DNA of 64,000 nucleotides from Luzula sylvatica (Eukaryota > Streptophyta > Magnoliopsida > Poales > Juncaceae). Under the pieces are notes generated by a model, which made no database searches, was not told the DNA's origin, and saw only the letters and a list, made by a program, of their open reading frames with translations. Within the stretch, counting starts at the first letter, position 1, and each line of letters begins with the position of its first letter. The stretch covers positions 74,211,264-74,275,263 of the forward strand of contig OX326958.1 in NCBI GenBank assembly GCA_946800325.1. Direction: 5' to 3'. The translations under genes and the position numbers were made by a program. Below, piece by piece: positions 24,825 to 37,310 of the stretch.

Positions 24825-27800
24825 TTCGTGACATTTGGTGAAAAGTTATGTACTAAAAGATACGATACAAATGATCTAAAAACACGTTATTTGAACTCCT
24901 CAAAGCGTTAAAATCTTGTTTTGAATCGAAAAACAAACTATCTTAGTGTTTGTGAAATTTGGTGAAAAGTTACGTACTAAAAGATACGATACAAATGATC
25001 TAAAAACATGTTATTTGAACTCCTCAAAGCGTTAAAATCTTGTTTTGAATCGAAAAACAAACTATCTTAGTGTTTGTGAAATTTGGTGAAAAGTTACGTA
25101 CTAAAAGATACGATACAAATGATCTAAAAACACGTTATTTGAACTCCTCAAAGCGTTCAAATCTTGTTTTGAATCGAAAAACAAACTTTCTTAGTGTTTG
25201 AGAAATTTGGTGAAAAGTTATGTAGTAAAAGATACGATACAAATGATCTTAAAACACGTTATTTGAACTCCTCAAAGCGTTCAAATCTTGTTTTGAATCG
25301 AAAAAAAAACTTTCTTAGTGTTTGTGAAATTTGGTGAAAAGTTATGTAGTAAAAGATACGATACAAATGATATAAAAACACGTTATTTGAACTGCTCAAA
25401 GCGTTAAAATCTTGTTTTGAATCGAAAAACAAACTATCTTAGTGTTTGTGAAATTTGGTGAAAAGTTAAGTACTAAAAGATACGATACAAATGATCTAAA
25501 AACACGTTATTTGAACTCCTCAAAGCGTTCAAATCTTGTTTTGAATCGAAAAACAAACTTTCTTAGTGTTTGTGAAATTTGGTGAAAAGTTACGTACTAA
25601 AAGATACGATACAAATGATCTAAAAACACGTTATTTGAACTCCTCAAAGCGTTCAAATCTTGTTTTGAATCGAAAAACAAACTATCTTAGTGTTTGTGAA
25701 ATTTGGTGAAAAGTTACGTACTAAAAGATATGATACAAATGATCTAAAAACACGTTATTTGAAATCCTCAAAGCGTTCAAATCTTGTTTTGAATCGAAAA
25801 ACAAACTATCTTAGTGTTTGTGAAATTTGGTGAAAAGTTATGTACTAAAAGATACGATACAAATGATCTTAAAACATGTTATTTGAACTCCTCAAAGCGT
25901 TCAAATCTTGTTTTGAATCGAAAAACAAACTTTCTTAGTGTTTGTGAAATTTGGTGAAAAGTTAGGTAGTAAAAGATACGATACAAATGATCTAAAAACA
26001 CGTTATTTGAACTCCTCAACGCGTTCAAATCTTGTTTTGAATCGAAAAACAAACTTTCTTAGTGTTTGTGAAATTTGGTGAAAAGTTACGTACTAAAAGA
26101 TACGATACAAATGATCTAAAAACACGTTATTTGAACTCCTCAAAGCGTTCAAATCTTGTTTTGAATTGAAAAACAAACTTTCTTAGTTTTTGTGAAATTT
26201 GGTGAAAAGTTATGTACTAAAAGATACGATACAAATGATCTAAAAACACGTTATTTGAACTCCTCAAAGCGTTCAAATCTTGTTTTGAATCGAAAAACAA
26301 ACTTTCTTAGTGTTTGTGAAATTTGGTGAAAAGTTATATACTAAAAGATACGATACAAATGATCTTAAAACACGTTATTTGAACTCCTCAAAGCGTTAAA
26401 ATCTTGTTTTGAATCGAAAAACAAACTATCTTAGTGTTTGTGAAATTTGGTGAAAAGTTATGTACTAAAAGATACGATACAAATGATCTAAAAACACGTT
26501 ATTTGAACTCCTCAAAGCGTTAAAATCTTGTTTTGAATCGAAAAACAAACTTTCTTAGTGTTTGTGAAATATGGTGAAAAGTTATGTACTAAAAGATACG
26601 ATACAAATGATCTTAAAACACGTTATTTGAACTCCTCAAAGCGTTAAAATCTTGTTTTGAATCGAAAAACAAACTTTCTTAGTGTTTGTGAAATTTGGTG
26701 AAAAGTTATGTACTAAAAGATACGATACAAATGATCTTAAAACACGTTATTTGAACTCCTCAAAGCGTTAAAATCTTGTTTTGAATCGAAAAACAAACTA
26801 TCTTAGTGTTTGTGAAATTTGGTGAAAAGTTATGTACTAACAGATACGATACAAATGATCTAAAAACACGTTATTTGAACTCCTCAAAGCGTTAAAATCT
26901 TGTTTTGAATCGAAAAACAAACTTTCTTAGTGTTTGTGACATTTGGTGAAAAGTTATGTACTAAAAGATACGATACAAATGATCTTAAAACACGTTATTT
27001 GAACTCCTCAAAGCGTTAAAATCTTGTTTTGAATCGAAAAACAAACTATCTTAGTGTTCGTGACATTTGGTGAAAAGTTATGTACTAAAAGATACGATAC
27101 AAATGATCTAAAAACACGTTATTTGAACTCCTCAAAGCGTTAAAACTTGTTTTGAATCGAAAAACAAACTATCTTAGTGTTTGTGAAATTTGGTGAAAAG
27201 TTATGTACTAAAAGATACGATACAAATGATCTGAAAACACGTTATTTGAACTCCTCAAAGCGTTCAAATCTTGTTTTGAATCGAAAAACAAACTTTCTTA
27301 GTGTTTGTGAAATTTGGTGAAAAGTTATGTAGTAAAAGATACGATACAAATGATCTTAAAACACGTTATTTGAACTCCTCAAAGCGTTAAAATCTTGTTT
27401 TGAATCGAAAAACAAACTATCTTAGTGTTTGTGAAATTTGGTGAAAAGTTATGTACTAAAAGATACGATACAATTGATCTAAAAACACGTTATTTGAACT
27501 CCTCAAAGCGTTAAAATCTTGTTTTGAATCGAAAAACAAACTTTCTTAGTGTTTGTGAAATTTGGTGAAAACTTATGTAGTAAAAGATACGATACAAATG
27601 ATCTAAAAACACGTTATTTGAACTCCTCAAAGCGTTCAAATCTTGTTTTGAATCGAAAAACAAACTATCTTAGTGTTTGTGAAATTTGGTGAAAAGTTAC
27701 GTACTAAAAGATACGATACAAATGATCTAAAAACACGTTATTTGAAATCCTCAAAGCGTTCAAATCTTGTTTTGAATCGAAAAACAAACTTTCTTAGTGT

Positions 27801-27923
27801 TTGTGAAATTTGGTGAAAAGTTATGTACTAAAAGATACGATACAAATGATCTTAAAACACGTTATTTGAACTCCTCAAAGCGTTAAAATCTTGTTTTGAA
27901 TCGAAAAACAAACTTTCTTAGTG
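24825..27923 (+). repeat. 25-mer composite, copy 2
   Basis: Repeat of the 21726-24824 composite at an offset of 3099 bp (25 monomers minus 1 bp). The one clear private change I noticed is gaaatatgg near 26567 (T to A at local 40). After 27057 the sequence is also colinear with the full 24-mer unit. The very high similarity indicates a recent duplication, or conversion between neighbours. Confidence 0.8.
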
Positions 27924-30031
27924 TTTGTGAAATTTGGTGAAAAGTTATGTAGTAAAAGATACGATACAAATGATCTAAAAACACGTTATTTGAACTCCTC
28001 AAAGCGTTCAAATCTTGTTTTGAATCGAAAAACAAACTATCTTAGTGTTTGTGAAATTTGGTGAAAAGTTACGTACTAAAAGATACGATACAAATGATCT
28101 AAAAACATGTTATTTGAAATCCTCAAAGCGTTCAAATCTTGTTTTGAATCGAAAAACAAACTTTCTTAGTGTTTGTGAAATTTGGTGAAAAGTTATGTAC
28201 TAAAAGATACGATACAAATGATCTTAAAACACGTTATTTGAACTCCTCAAAGCGTTAAAATCTTGTTTTGAATCGAAAAACAAACTTTCTTAGTGTTTGT
28301 GAAATTTGGTGAAAAGTTATGTACTAAAAGATACGATACAATTGATCTAAAAACACGTTATTTGAACTCCTCAAAGCGTTAAAATCTTGTTTTGAATCGA
28401 AAAACAAACTATCTTAGTGTTTGTGAAATTTGGTGAAAAGTTACGTACTAAAAGATACGATACAATTGATCTAAAAACACGTTATTTGAACTCCTCAAAG
28501 CGTTAAAATCTTGTTTTGAATCGAAAAACAAACTTTCTTAGTGTTTGTGAAATTTGGTGAAAAGTTATGTACTAAAAGATACGATACAAATGATCTTAAA
28601 ACACGTTATTTGAACTCCTCAAAGCGTTAAAATCTTGTTTTGAATCGAAAAACAAACATTCTTAGTGTTTGTGAAATTTGGTGAAAAGTTATGTACTAAA
28701 AGATACGATACAAATGATCTTAAAACACGTTATTTGAACTCCTCAAAGCGTTAAAATCTTGTTTTGAATCGAAAAACAAACTATCTTAGTGTTTGTGAAA
28801 TTTGGTGAAAAGTTATGTACTAACAGATACGATACAATTGATCTAAAAACACGTTATTTGAACTCCTCAAAGCGTTAAAATCTTGTTTTGAATCGAAAAA
28901 CAAACTTTCTTAGTGTTTGTGAAATTTGGTGAAAAGTTATGTAGTAAAAGATACGATACAAATGATCTAAAAACACGTTATTTGAACTCCTCAACGCGTT
29001 CAAATCTTGTTTTGAATCGAAAAACAAACTTTCTTAGTGTTTGTGAAATTTGGTGAAAAGTTACGTACTAAAAGATACGATACAAATGATCTAAAAACAC
29101 GTTATTTGAACTCCTCAAAGCGTTCAAATCTTGTTTTGAATTGAAAAACAAACTTTCTTAGTTTTTGTGAAATTTGGTGAAAAGTTATGTACTAAAAGAT
29201 ACGATACAAATGATCTAAAAACACGTTATTTGAACTCCTCAAAGGGTTCAAATCTTGTTTTGAATCGAAAAACAAACTTTCTTAGTGTTTGTGAAATTTG
29301 GTGAAAAGTTATATACTAAAAGATACGATACAAATGATCTTAAAACACGTTATTTGAACTCCTCAAAGCGTTAAAATCTTGTTTTGAATCGAAAAACAAA
29401 CTATCTTAGTGTTTGTGAAATTTGGTGAAAAGTTATGTACTAAAAGATATGATACAAATGATCTAAAAACACGTTATTTGAACTCCTCAAAGCGTTAAAA
29501 TCTTGTTTTGAATCGAAAAACAAACTTTCTTAGTGTTTGTGAAATTTGGTGAAAAGTTATGTACTAAAAGATACGATACAAATGATCTTAAAACACGTTA
29601 TTTGAACTCCTCAAAGCGTTAAAATCTTGTTTTGAATCGAAAAACAAACTTTCTTAGTGTTTGTGAAATTTGGTGAAAAGTTATGTACTAAAAGATACGA
29701 TACAAATGATCTTAAAACACGTTATTTGAACTCCTCAAAGCGTTAAAATCTTGTTTTGAATCGAAAAACAAACTATCTTAGTGTTTGTGAAATTTGGTGA
29801 AAAGTTATGTACTAACAGATACGATACAAATGATCTAAAAACACGTTATTTGAACTCCTCAAAGCGTTAAAATCTTGTTTTGAATCGAAAAACAAACTTT
29901 CTTAGTGTTTGTGACATTTGGTGAAAAGTTATGTACTAAAAGATACGATACAAATGATCTTAAAACACGTTATTTGAACTCCTCAAAGCGTTAAAATCTT
30001 GTTTTGAATCGAAAAACAAACTATCTTAGTG
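27057..30031 (+). repeat. 24-mer HOR unit (2975 bp), copy 2
   Basis: Same marks in the same order as 18751-21725 at an offset of 8306 bp (67 monomers minus 2 bp). They include the deletion at 27139, catg with gaaatcc near 28107, taacag with acaattg near 28823, the MluI variant at 28994, aaaggg near 29243 and gatatg near 29450. The 18.75-30.03 kb region is therefore arranged as 24-mer, 18+7 composite, 18-mer, 24-mer. Confidence 0.82.
27139..27149 (+). repeat. 1-bp deletion, copy 3 of 18833
   Basis: Same gttaaaacttg join. The offset from 24040 is 3099, matching the composite duplication. Confidence 0.85.
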
Positions 30032-32420
30032 TTCGTGACATTTGGTGAAAAGTTATGTACTAAAAGATACGATACAAATGATCTGAAAACACGTTATTTG
30101 AACTCCTCAAAGCGTTCAAATCTTGTTTTGAATCGAAAAACAAACTTTCTTAGTGTTTGTGAAATTTGGTGAAAAGTTATGTAGTAAAAGATACGATACA
30201 AATGATCTTAAAACACGTTATTTGAACTCCTCAAAGCGTTAAAATCTTGTTTTGAATCGAAAAACAAACTATCTTAGTGTTTGTGAAATTTGGTGAAAAG
30301 TTATGTACTAAAAGATACGATACAATTGATCTAAAAACACGTTATTTGAACTCCTCAAAGCGTTCAAATCTTGTTTTGAATCGAAAAACAAACTATCTTA
30401 GTGTTTGTGAAATTTGGTGAAAAGTTACGTACTAAAAGATACGATACAATTGATCTAAAAACACGTTATTTGAACTCCTCAAAGCGTTAAAATCTTGTTT
30501 TGAATCGAAAAACAAACTTTCTTAGTGTTTGTGAAATTTGGTGAAAAGTTATGTACTAAAAGATACGATACAAATGATCTTAAAACACGTTATTTGAACT
30601 CCTCAAAGCGTTAAAATCTTGTTTTGAATCGAAAAACAAACATTCTTAGTGTTTGTGAAATTTGGTGAAAAGTTATGTACTAAAAGATACGATACAAATG
30701 ATCTTAAAACACGTTATTTGAACTCCTCAAAGCGTTAAAATCTTGTTTTGAATCGAAAAACAAACTATCTTAGTGTTTGTGAAATTTGGTGAAAAGTTAT
30801 GTACTAACAGATACGATACAATTGATCTAAAAACACGTTATTTGAACTCCTCAAAGCGTTAAAATCTTGTTTTGAATCGAAAAACAAACTTTCTTAGTGT
30901 TTGTGAAATTTGGTGAAAAGTTATGTAGTAAAAGATACGATACAAATGATCTAAAAACACGTTATTTGAACTCCTCAACGCGTTCAAATCTTGTTTTGAA
31001 TCGAAAAACAAACTTTCTTAGTGTTTGTGAAATTTGGTGAAAAGTTACGTACTAAAAGATACGATACAAATGATCTAAAAACACGTTATTTGAACTCCTC
31101 AAAGCGTTCAAATCTTGTTTTGAATTGAAAAACAAACTTTCTTAGTTTTTGTGAAATTTGGTGAAAAGTTATGTACTAAAAGATACGATACAAATGATCT
31201 AAAAACACGTTATTTGAACTCCTCAAAGGGTTCAAATCTTGTTTTGAATCGAAAAACAAACTTTCTTAGTGTTTGTGAAATTTGGTGAAAAGTTATATAC
31301 TAAAAGATACGATACAAATGATCTTAAAACACGTTATTTGAACTCCTCAAAGCGTTAAAATCTTGTTTTGAATCGAAAAACAAACTATCTTAGTGTTTGT
31401 GAAATTTGGTGAAAAGTTATGTACTAAAAGATATGATACAAATGATCTAAAAACACGTTATTTGAACTCCTCAAAGCGTTAAAATCTTGTTTTGAATCGA
31501 AAAACAAACTTTCTTAGTGTTTGTGAAATTTGGTGAAAAGTTATGTACTAAAAGATACGATACAAATGATCTTAAAACACGTTATTTGAACTCCTCAAAG
31601 CGTTAAAATCTTGTTTTGAATCGAAAAACAAACTTTCTTAGTGTTTGTGAAATTTGGTGAAAAGTTATGTACTAAAAGATACGATACAAATGATCTTAAA
31701 ACACGTTATTTGAACTCCTCAAAGCGTTAAAATCTTGTTTTGAATCGAAAAACAAACTATCTTAGTGTTTGTGAAATTTGGTGAAAAGTTATGTACTAAC
31801 AGATACGATACAAATGATCTAAAAACACGTTATTTGAACTCCTCAAAGCGTTAAAATCTTGTTTTGAATCGAAAAACAAACTTTCTTAGTGTTTGTGACA
31901 TTTGGTGAAAAGTTATGTACTAAAAGATACGATACAAATGATCTTAAAACACGTTATTTGAACTCCTCAAAGCGTTAAAATCTTGTTTTGAATCGAAAAA
32001 CAAACTATCTTAGTGTTCGTGACATTTGGTGAAAAGTTATGTACTAAAAGATACGATACAAATGATCTGAAAACACGTTATTTGAACTCCTCAAAGCGTT
32101 CAAATCTTGTTTTGAATCGAAAAACAAACTTTCTTAGTGTTTGTGAAATTTGGTGAAAAGTTATGTAGTAAAAGATACGATACAAATGATCTTAAAACAC
32201 GTTATTTGAACTCCTCAAAGCGTTAAAATCTTGTTTTGAATCGAAAAACAAACTATCTTAGTGTTTGTGAAATTTGGTGAAAAGTTATGTACTAAAAGAT
32301 ACGATACAATTGATCTAAAAACACGTTATTTGAACTCCTCAAAGCGTTCAAATCTTGTTTTGAATCGAAAAACAAACTATCTTAGTGTTTGTGAAATTTG
32401 GTGAAAAGTTACGTACTAAA
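28380..32420 (+). repeat. 16-mer tandem duplication (1984-bp offset)
   Basis: Roughly 28380-30436 matches 30364-32420. Paired marks are the MluI variant at 28994/30978, aaaggg at 29243/31227, taacag at 28823/30807 and 29815/31799, and ttcgtgac at 30032/32016. Every one of these pairs is 1984 bp (16 monomers) apart. In the second copy the acaattg-to-acaattg join skips the gaaatcc and catg monomers of the 24-mer. This marks a shortening of the 24-mer followed by tandem copying. Confidence 0.8.
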
Positions 32421-32483
32421 AGATACGATACAAATGATCTTAAAACACGTTATTTGAACTCCTCAAAGCGTTAAAATCTTGTT

Positions 32484-32979
32484 TTGAATCGAAAAACAAA
32501 CTATCTTAGTGTTTGTGAAATTTGGTGAAAAGTTATGTACTAAAAGATACGATACAAATGATCTGAAAACACGTTATTTGAACTCCTCAAAGCGTTCAAA
32601 TCTTGTTTTGAATCGAAAAACAAACTTTCTTAGTGTTTGTGAAATTTGGTGAAAAGTTATGTAGTAAAAGATACGATACAAATGATCTTAAAACACGTTA
32701 TTTGAACTCCTCAAAGCGTTAAAATCTTGTTTTGAATCGAAAAACAAACTATCTTAGTGTTTGTGAAATTTGGTGAAAAGTTATGTACTAAAAGATACGA
32801 TACAAATGATCTGAAAACACGTTATTTGAACTCCTCAAAGCGTTCAAATCTTGTTTTGAATCGAAAAACAAACTTTCTTAGTGTTTGTGAAATTTGGTGA
32901 AAAGTTATGTAGTAAAAGATACGATACAAATGATCTTAAAACACGTTATTTGAACTCCTCAAAGCGTTAAAATCTTGTT
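32484..32979 (+). repeat. Local dimer expansion (2 x 248 bp)
   Basis: The monomer pair [atctgaaaa with ttcaaa] then [gtagt with atctt and ttaaaa] occurs twice in a row, with atctga at 32561 and 32809 (248 bp apart). The same pair also occurs at 32065. It is the smallest tandem expansion of a multi-monomer unit that I see here. Confidence 0.75.
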
Positions 32980-34079
32980 TTGAATCGAAAAACAAACTAT
33001 CTTAGTGTTTGTGAAATTTGGTGAAAACTTATGTAGTAAAATATACGATACAAATGATCTAAAAACACGTTATTTGAACTCCTCAAAGCGTTCAAATCTT
33101 GTTTTGAATCGAAAAACAAACTATCTTAGTGTTTGTGAAATTTGGTGAAAAGTTACGTACTAAAAGATACGATACAAATGATCTAAAAACACGTTATTTG
33201 AAATCCTCAAAGCGTTCAAATCTTGTTTTGAATCGAAAAACAAACTTTCTTAGTGTTTGTGAAATTTGGTGAAAAGTTATGTACTAAAAGATACGATACA
33301 AATGATCTTAAAACACGTTATTTGAACTCCTCAAAGCGTTAAAATCTTGTTTTGAATCGAAAAACAAACTTTCTTAGTGTTTGTGAAATTTGGTGAAAAG
33401 TTATGTAGTAAAAGATACGATACAAATGATCTAAAAACACGTTATTTGAACTCCTCAAAGCGTTCAAATCTTGTTTTGAATCGAAAAACAAACTATCTTA
33501 GTGTTTGTGAAATTTGGTGAAAAGTTACGTACTAAAAGATACGATACAAATGATCTAAAAACACGTTATTTGAAATCCTCAAAGCGTTCAAATCTTGTTT
33601 TGAATCGAAAAACAAACTTTCTTAGTGTTTGTGAAATTTGGTGAAAAGTTATGTACTAAAAGATACGATACAAATGATCTTAAAACACGTTATTTGAACT
33701 CCTCAAAGCGTTAAAATCTTGTTTTGAATCGAAAAACAAACTTTCTTAGTGTTTGTGAAATTTGGTGAAAAGTTATGTACTAAAAGATACGATACAATTG
33801 ATCTAAAAACACGTTATTTGAACTCCTCAAAGCGTTAAAATCTTGTTTTGAATCGAAAAACAAACTATCTTAGTGTTTGTGAAATTTGGTGAAAAGTTAC
33901 GTACTAAAAGATACGATACAATTGATCTAAAAACACGTTATTTGAACTCCTCAAAGCGTTAAAATCTTGTTTTGAATCGAAAAACAAACTTTCTTAGTGT
34001 TTGTGAAATTTGGTGAAAAGTTATGTACTAAAAGATACGATACAAATGATCTTAAAACACGTTATTTGAACTCCTCAAA
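32980..34079 (+). repeat. Mosaic satellite block (24-mer-like order)
   Basis: It begins with a cttatgtag monomer carrying the private change aaatatacg near 33039. It continues gaaatcc, atctt, gtagt, gaaatcc, atctt, acaattg, 53C with acaattg and atctt, matching the middle of the 24-mer unit (19.26-20.3 kb). The second gaaatcc monomer lacks the catg change found at 19802, so it resembles the 2.3-4 kb version more closely. Confidence 0.65.
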
Positions 34080-35290
34080 GCGTTAAAATCTTGTTTTGAA
34101 TCGAAAAACAAACATTCTTAGTGTTTGTGAAATTTGGTGAAAAGTTATGTACTAAAAGATACGATACAAATGATCTTAAAACACGTTATTTGAACTCCTC
34201 AAAGCGTTAAAATCTTATTTTGAATCGAAAAACAAACTATCTTAGTGTTTGTGAAATTTGGTGAAAAGTTATGTACTAACAGATACGATACAATTGATCT
34301 AAAAACACGTTATTTGAACTCCTCAAAACGTTAAAATCTTGTTTTGAATCGAAAAACAAAGTTTCTTAGTGTTTGTGAAATTTGGTGAAAAGTTATGTAC
34401 TAAAAGATACGATACAAATGATCTTAAAACACGTTATTTGAACTCCTCAAAGCGTTAAAATCTTGTTTTGAATCGAAAAACAAACTATCTTAGTGTTTGT
34501 GAAATTTGGTGAAAAGTTATGTAGTAAAAGATACGATACAAATGATCTAAAAACACGTTATTTGAACTCCTCAAAGCGTTAAAATCTTGTTTTGAATCGA
34601 AAAACAAACTATCTTAGTGTTTGTGAAATTTGGTGAAAAGTTACGTACTAAAAGATACGATACAAATGATCTAAAAACACGTTATTTGAACTCCTCAAAG
34701 CGTTCAAATCTTGTTTTGAATCGAAAAACAAACTTTCTTAGTGTTTGTGACATTTGGTGAAAAGTTATGTACTAAAAGATACGATACAAATGATCTTAAA
34801 ACACGTTATTTGAACTCCTCAAAGCGTTAAAATCTTGTTTTGAATCGAAAAACAAACTTTCTTAGTGTTTGTGAAATTTGGTGAAAAGTTATGTAGTAAA
34901 AGATACGATACAAATGATCTAAAAATACGTTATTTTTACTCCTCAAAGCGTTAAAATCTTGTTTTGAATCGAAAAACAAACTATCTTAGTGTTTGTGAAA
35001 TTTGGTGAAAAGTTACGTACTAAAAGATACGATACAAATGATCTAAAAACACGTTATTTGAACTCCTCAAAGCGTTCAAATCTTGTTTTGAATTGAAAAA
35101 CAAACTTTCTTAGTGTTTGTGAAATTTGGTGAAAAGTTATGTACTAAAAGATACGATACAAATGATCTTAAAACACGTTATTTGAACTCCTCAAAGCGTT
35201 AAAATCTTGTTTTGAATCGAAAAACAAACATTCTTAGTGTTTGTGAAATTTGGTGAAAAGTTATGTACTAAAAGATACGATACAAATGAT
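34080..35290 (+). repeat. 10-monomer haplotype copied at 51068-52278
   Basis: The order acattctt, taacag with acaattg, tact with atctt, gtagt, 53C, gtgacattt, aaatacg with the rare ttatttttact, 53C, aattg, acattctt recurs at an offset of 16988 bp (exactly 137 monomers). The rare ttatttttact change is at 34928 and 51916, with a third copy at 55512. Differences include cttattttg near 34215, aaaacg near 34327 and caaagtttc near 34358 here. The last is otherwise seen only near 3985. Confidence 0.78.
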
Positions 35291-37310
35291 CTTAAAACAC
35301 GTTATTTGAACTCCTCAAAGCGTTAAAATCTTGTTTTGAATCGAAAAACAAACTATCTTAGTGTTTGTGAAATTTGGTGAAAAGTTATGTACTAAAAGAT
35401 ACGATACAATTGATCTAAAAACACGTTATTTGAACTCCTCAAAGCGTTAAAATCTTGTTTTGAATCGAAAAACAAACTTTCTTAGTGTTTGTGAAATTTG
35501 GTGAAAAGTTATGTACTAAAAGATACGATACAAATGATCTTAAAACACGTTATTTGAACTCCTCAAAGCGTTAAAATCTTGTTTTGAATCGAAAAACAAA
35601 CTATCTTAGTGTTTGTGAAATTTGGTGAAAAGTTATGTAGTAAAAGATACGATACAAATGATCTAAAAACACGTTATTTGAACTCCTCAAAGCGTTAAAA
35701 TCTTGTTTTGAATCGAAAAACAAACTATCTTAGTGTTTGTGAAATTTGGTGAAAAGTTATGTACTAACAGATACGATACAAATGATCTAAAAACACGTTA
35801 TTTGAACTCCTCAAAGCGTTAAAATCTTGTTTTGAATCGAAAAACAAACTTTCTTAGTGTTTGTGACATTTGGTGAAAAGTTATGTACTAAATGATACGT
35901 TACAAATGATCTTAAAACACGTTATTTGAACTCCTCAAAGCGTTAAAATCTTGTTTTGAATCGAAAAACAAACTATCTTAGTGTTCGTGACATTTGGTGA
36001 AAAGTTATGTACTAAAAGATACGATACAAATGATCTAAAAACACGTTATTTGAACTCCTCAAAGCGTTAAAATCTTGTTTTGAATCGAAAAACAAACTAT
36101 CTTAGTGTTTGTGAAATTTGGTGAAAAGTTATGTACTAAAAGATACGATACAAATGATCTGAAAACACGTTATTTGAACTCCTCAAAGCGTTCAAATCTT
36201 GTTTTGAATCGAAAAACAAACTTTCTTAGTGTTTGTGAAATTTGGTGAAAAGTTATGTAGTAAAAGATACGATACAAATGATCTTAAAACACGTTATTTG
36301 AACTCCTCAAAGCGTTAAAATCTTGTTTTGAATCGAAAAACAAACTATCTTAGTGTTTGTGAAATTTGGTGAAAAGTTATGTACTAAAAGATACGATACA
36401 AATGATCTAAAAACACGTTATTTGAACTCCTCAAAGCGTTCAAATCTTGTTTTGAATCGAAAAACAAACTTTCTTAGTGTTTGTGAAATTTGGTGAAAAC
36501 TTATGTAGTAAAAGATACGATACAAATGATCTAAAAACACGTTATTTGAACTCCTCAAAGCGTTCAAATCTTGTTTTGAATCGAAAAACAAACTATCTTA
36601 GTGTTTGTGAAATTTGGTGAAAAGTTACGTACTAAAAGATACGATACAAATGATCTAAAAACACGTTATTTGAAATCCTCAAAGCGTTCAAATCTTGTTT
36701 TGAATCGAAAAACAAACTTTCTTAGTGTTTGTGAAATTTGGTGAAAAGTTATGTACTAAAAGATACGATACAAATGATCTTAAAACACGTTATTTGAACT
36801 CCTCAAAGCGTTAAAATCTTGTTTTGAATCGAAAAACAAACTTTCTTAGTGTTTGTGAAATTGGGTGAAAAGTTATGTAGTAAAAGATACGATACAAATG
36901 ATCTAAAAATACGTTATTTGAACTCCTCAAAGCGTTAAAATCTTGTTTTGAATCGAAAAACAAACTATCTTAGTGTTTGTGAAATTTGGTGAAAAGTTAC
37001 GTACTAAAAGATACGATACAAATGATCTAAAAACACGTTATTTGAACTCCTCAAAGCGTTCAAATCTTGTTTTGAATTGAAAAACAAACTTTCTTAGTGT
37101 TTGTGAAATTTGGTGAAAAGTTATGTACTAAAAGATACGATACAAATGATCTTAAAACACGTTATTTGAACTCCTCAAAGCGTTAAAATCTTGTTTTGAA
37201 TCGAAAAACAAACATTCTTAGTGTTTGTGAAATTTGGTGAAAAGTTATGTACTAAAAGATACGATACAATTGATCTAAAAACACGTTATTTGAACTCCTC
37301 AAAGCGTTAA
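35291..37310 (+). repeat. Mosaic satellite block before the ttcttttg family
   Basis: It contains taacag (35768), gtgacattt with the private aaatgatacgtt near 35892, ttcgtgac (35984), atctgaaaa, cttatgtag, gaaatcc, the aaatacg monomer and acattctt with acaattg. The part around 35.1-36.2 kb recurs at the right edge of the window (ttcgtgac at 63760, offset 27776 bp, 224 monomers). A private change is aaattgggtg near 36864. Confidence 0.6.

Larger units (their letters stand above)
1967..30983 (+). repeat. MluI-type monomers (ACGCGT from 108C)
   Basis: The variant aacgcg creates ACGCGT at 1967, 5935, 12133, 14613, 15233, 17713, 20688, 22920, 26019, 28994 and 30978. None appears after 31 kb. One further ACGCGT at 7649 comes from a different change (local 88). 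In the 10-31 kb HOR units it marks the same monomer each time, normally followed by a 53C monomer and then aattg with agtttttg. Confidence 0.85.

Noticed and set aside
13965..25377. TATA-box-like tataaaa at 13965, 17065, 22272 and 25371
   Set aside because: A single C-to-A change at local 80, inherited through HOR copies, makes the motif. There is no downstream gene and no other promoter element.
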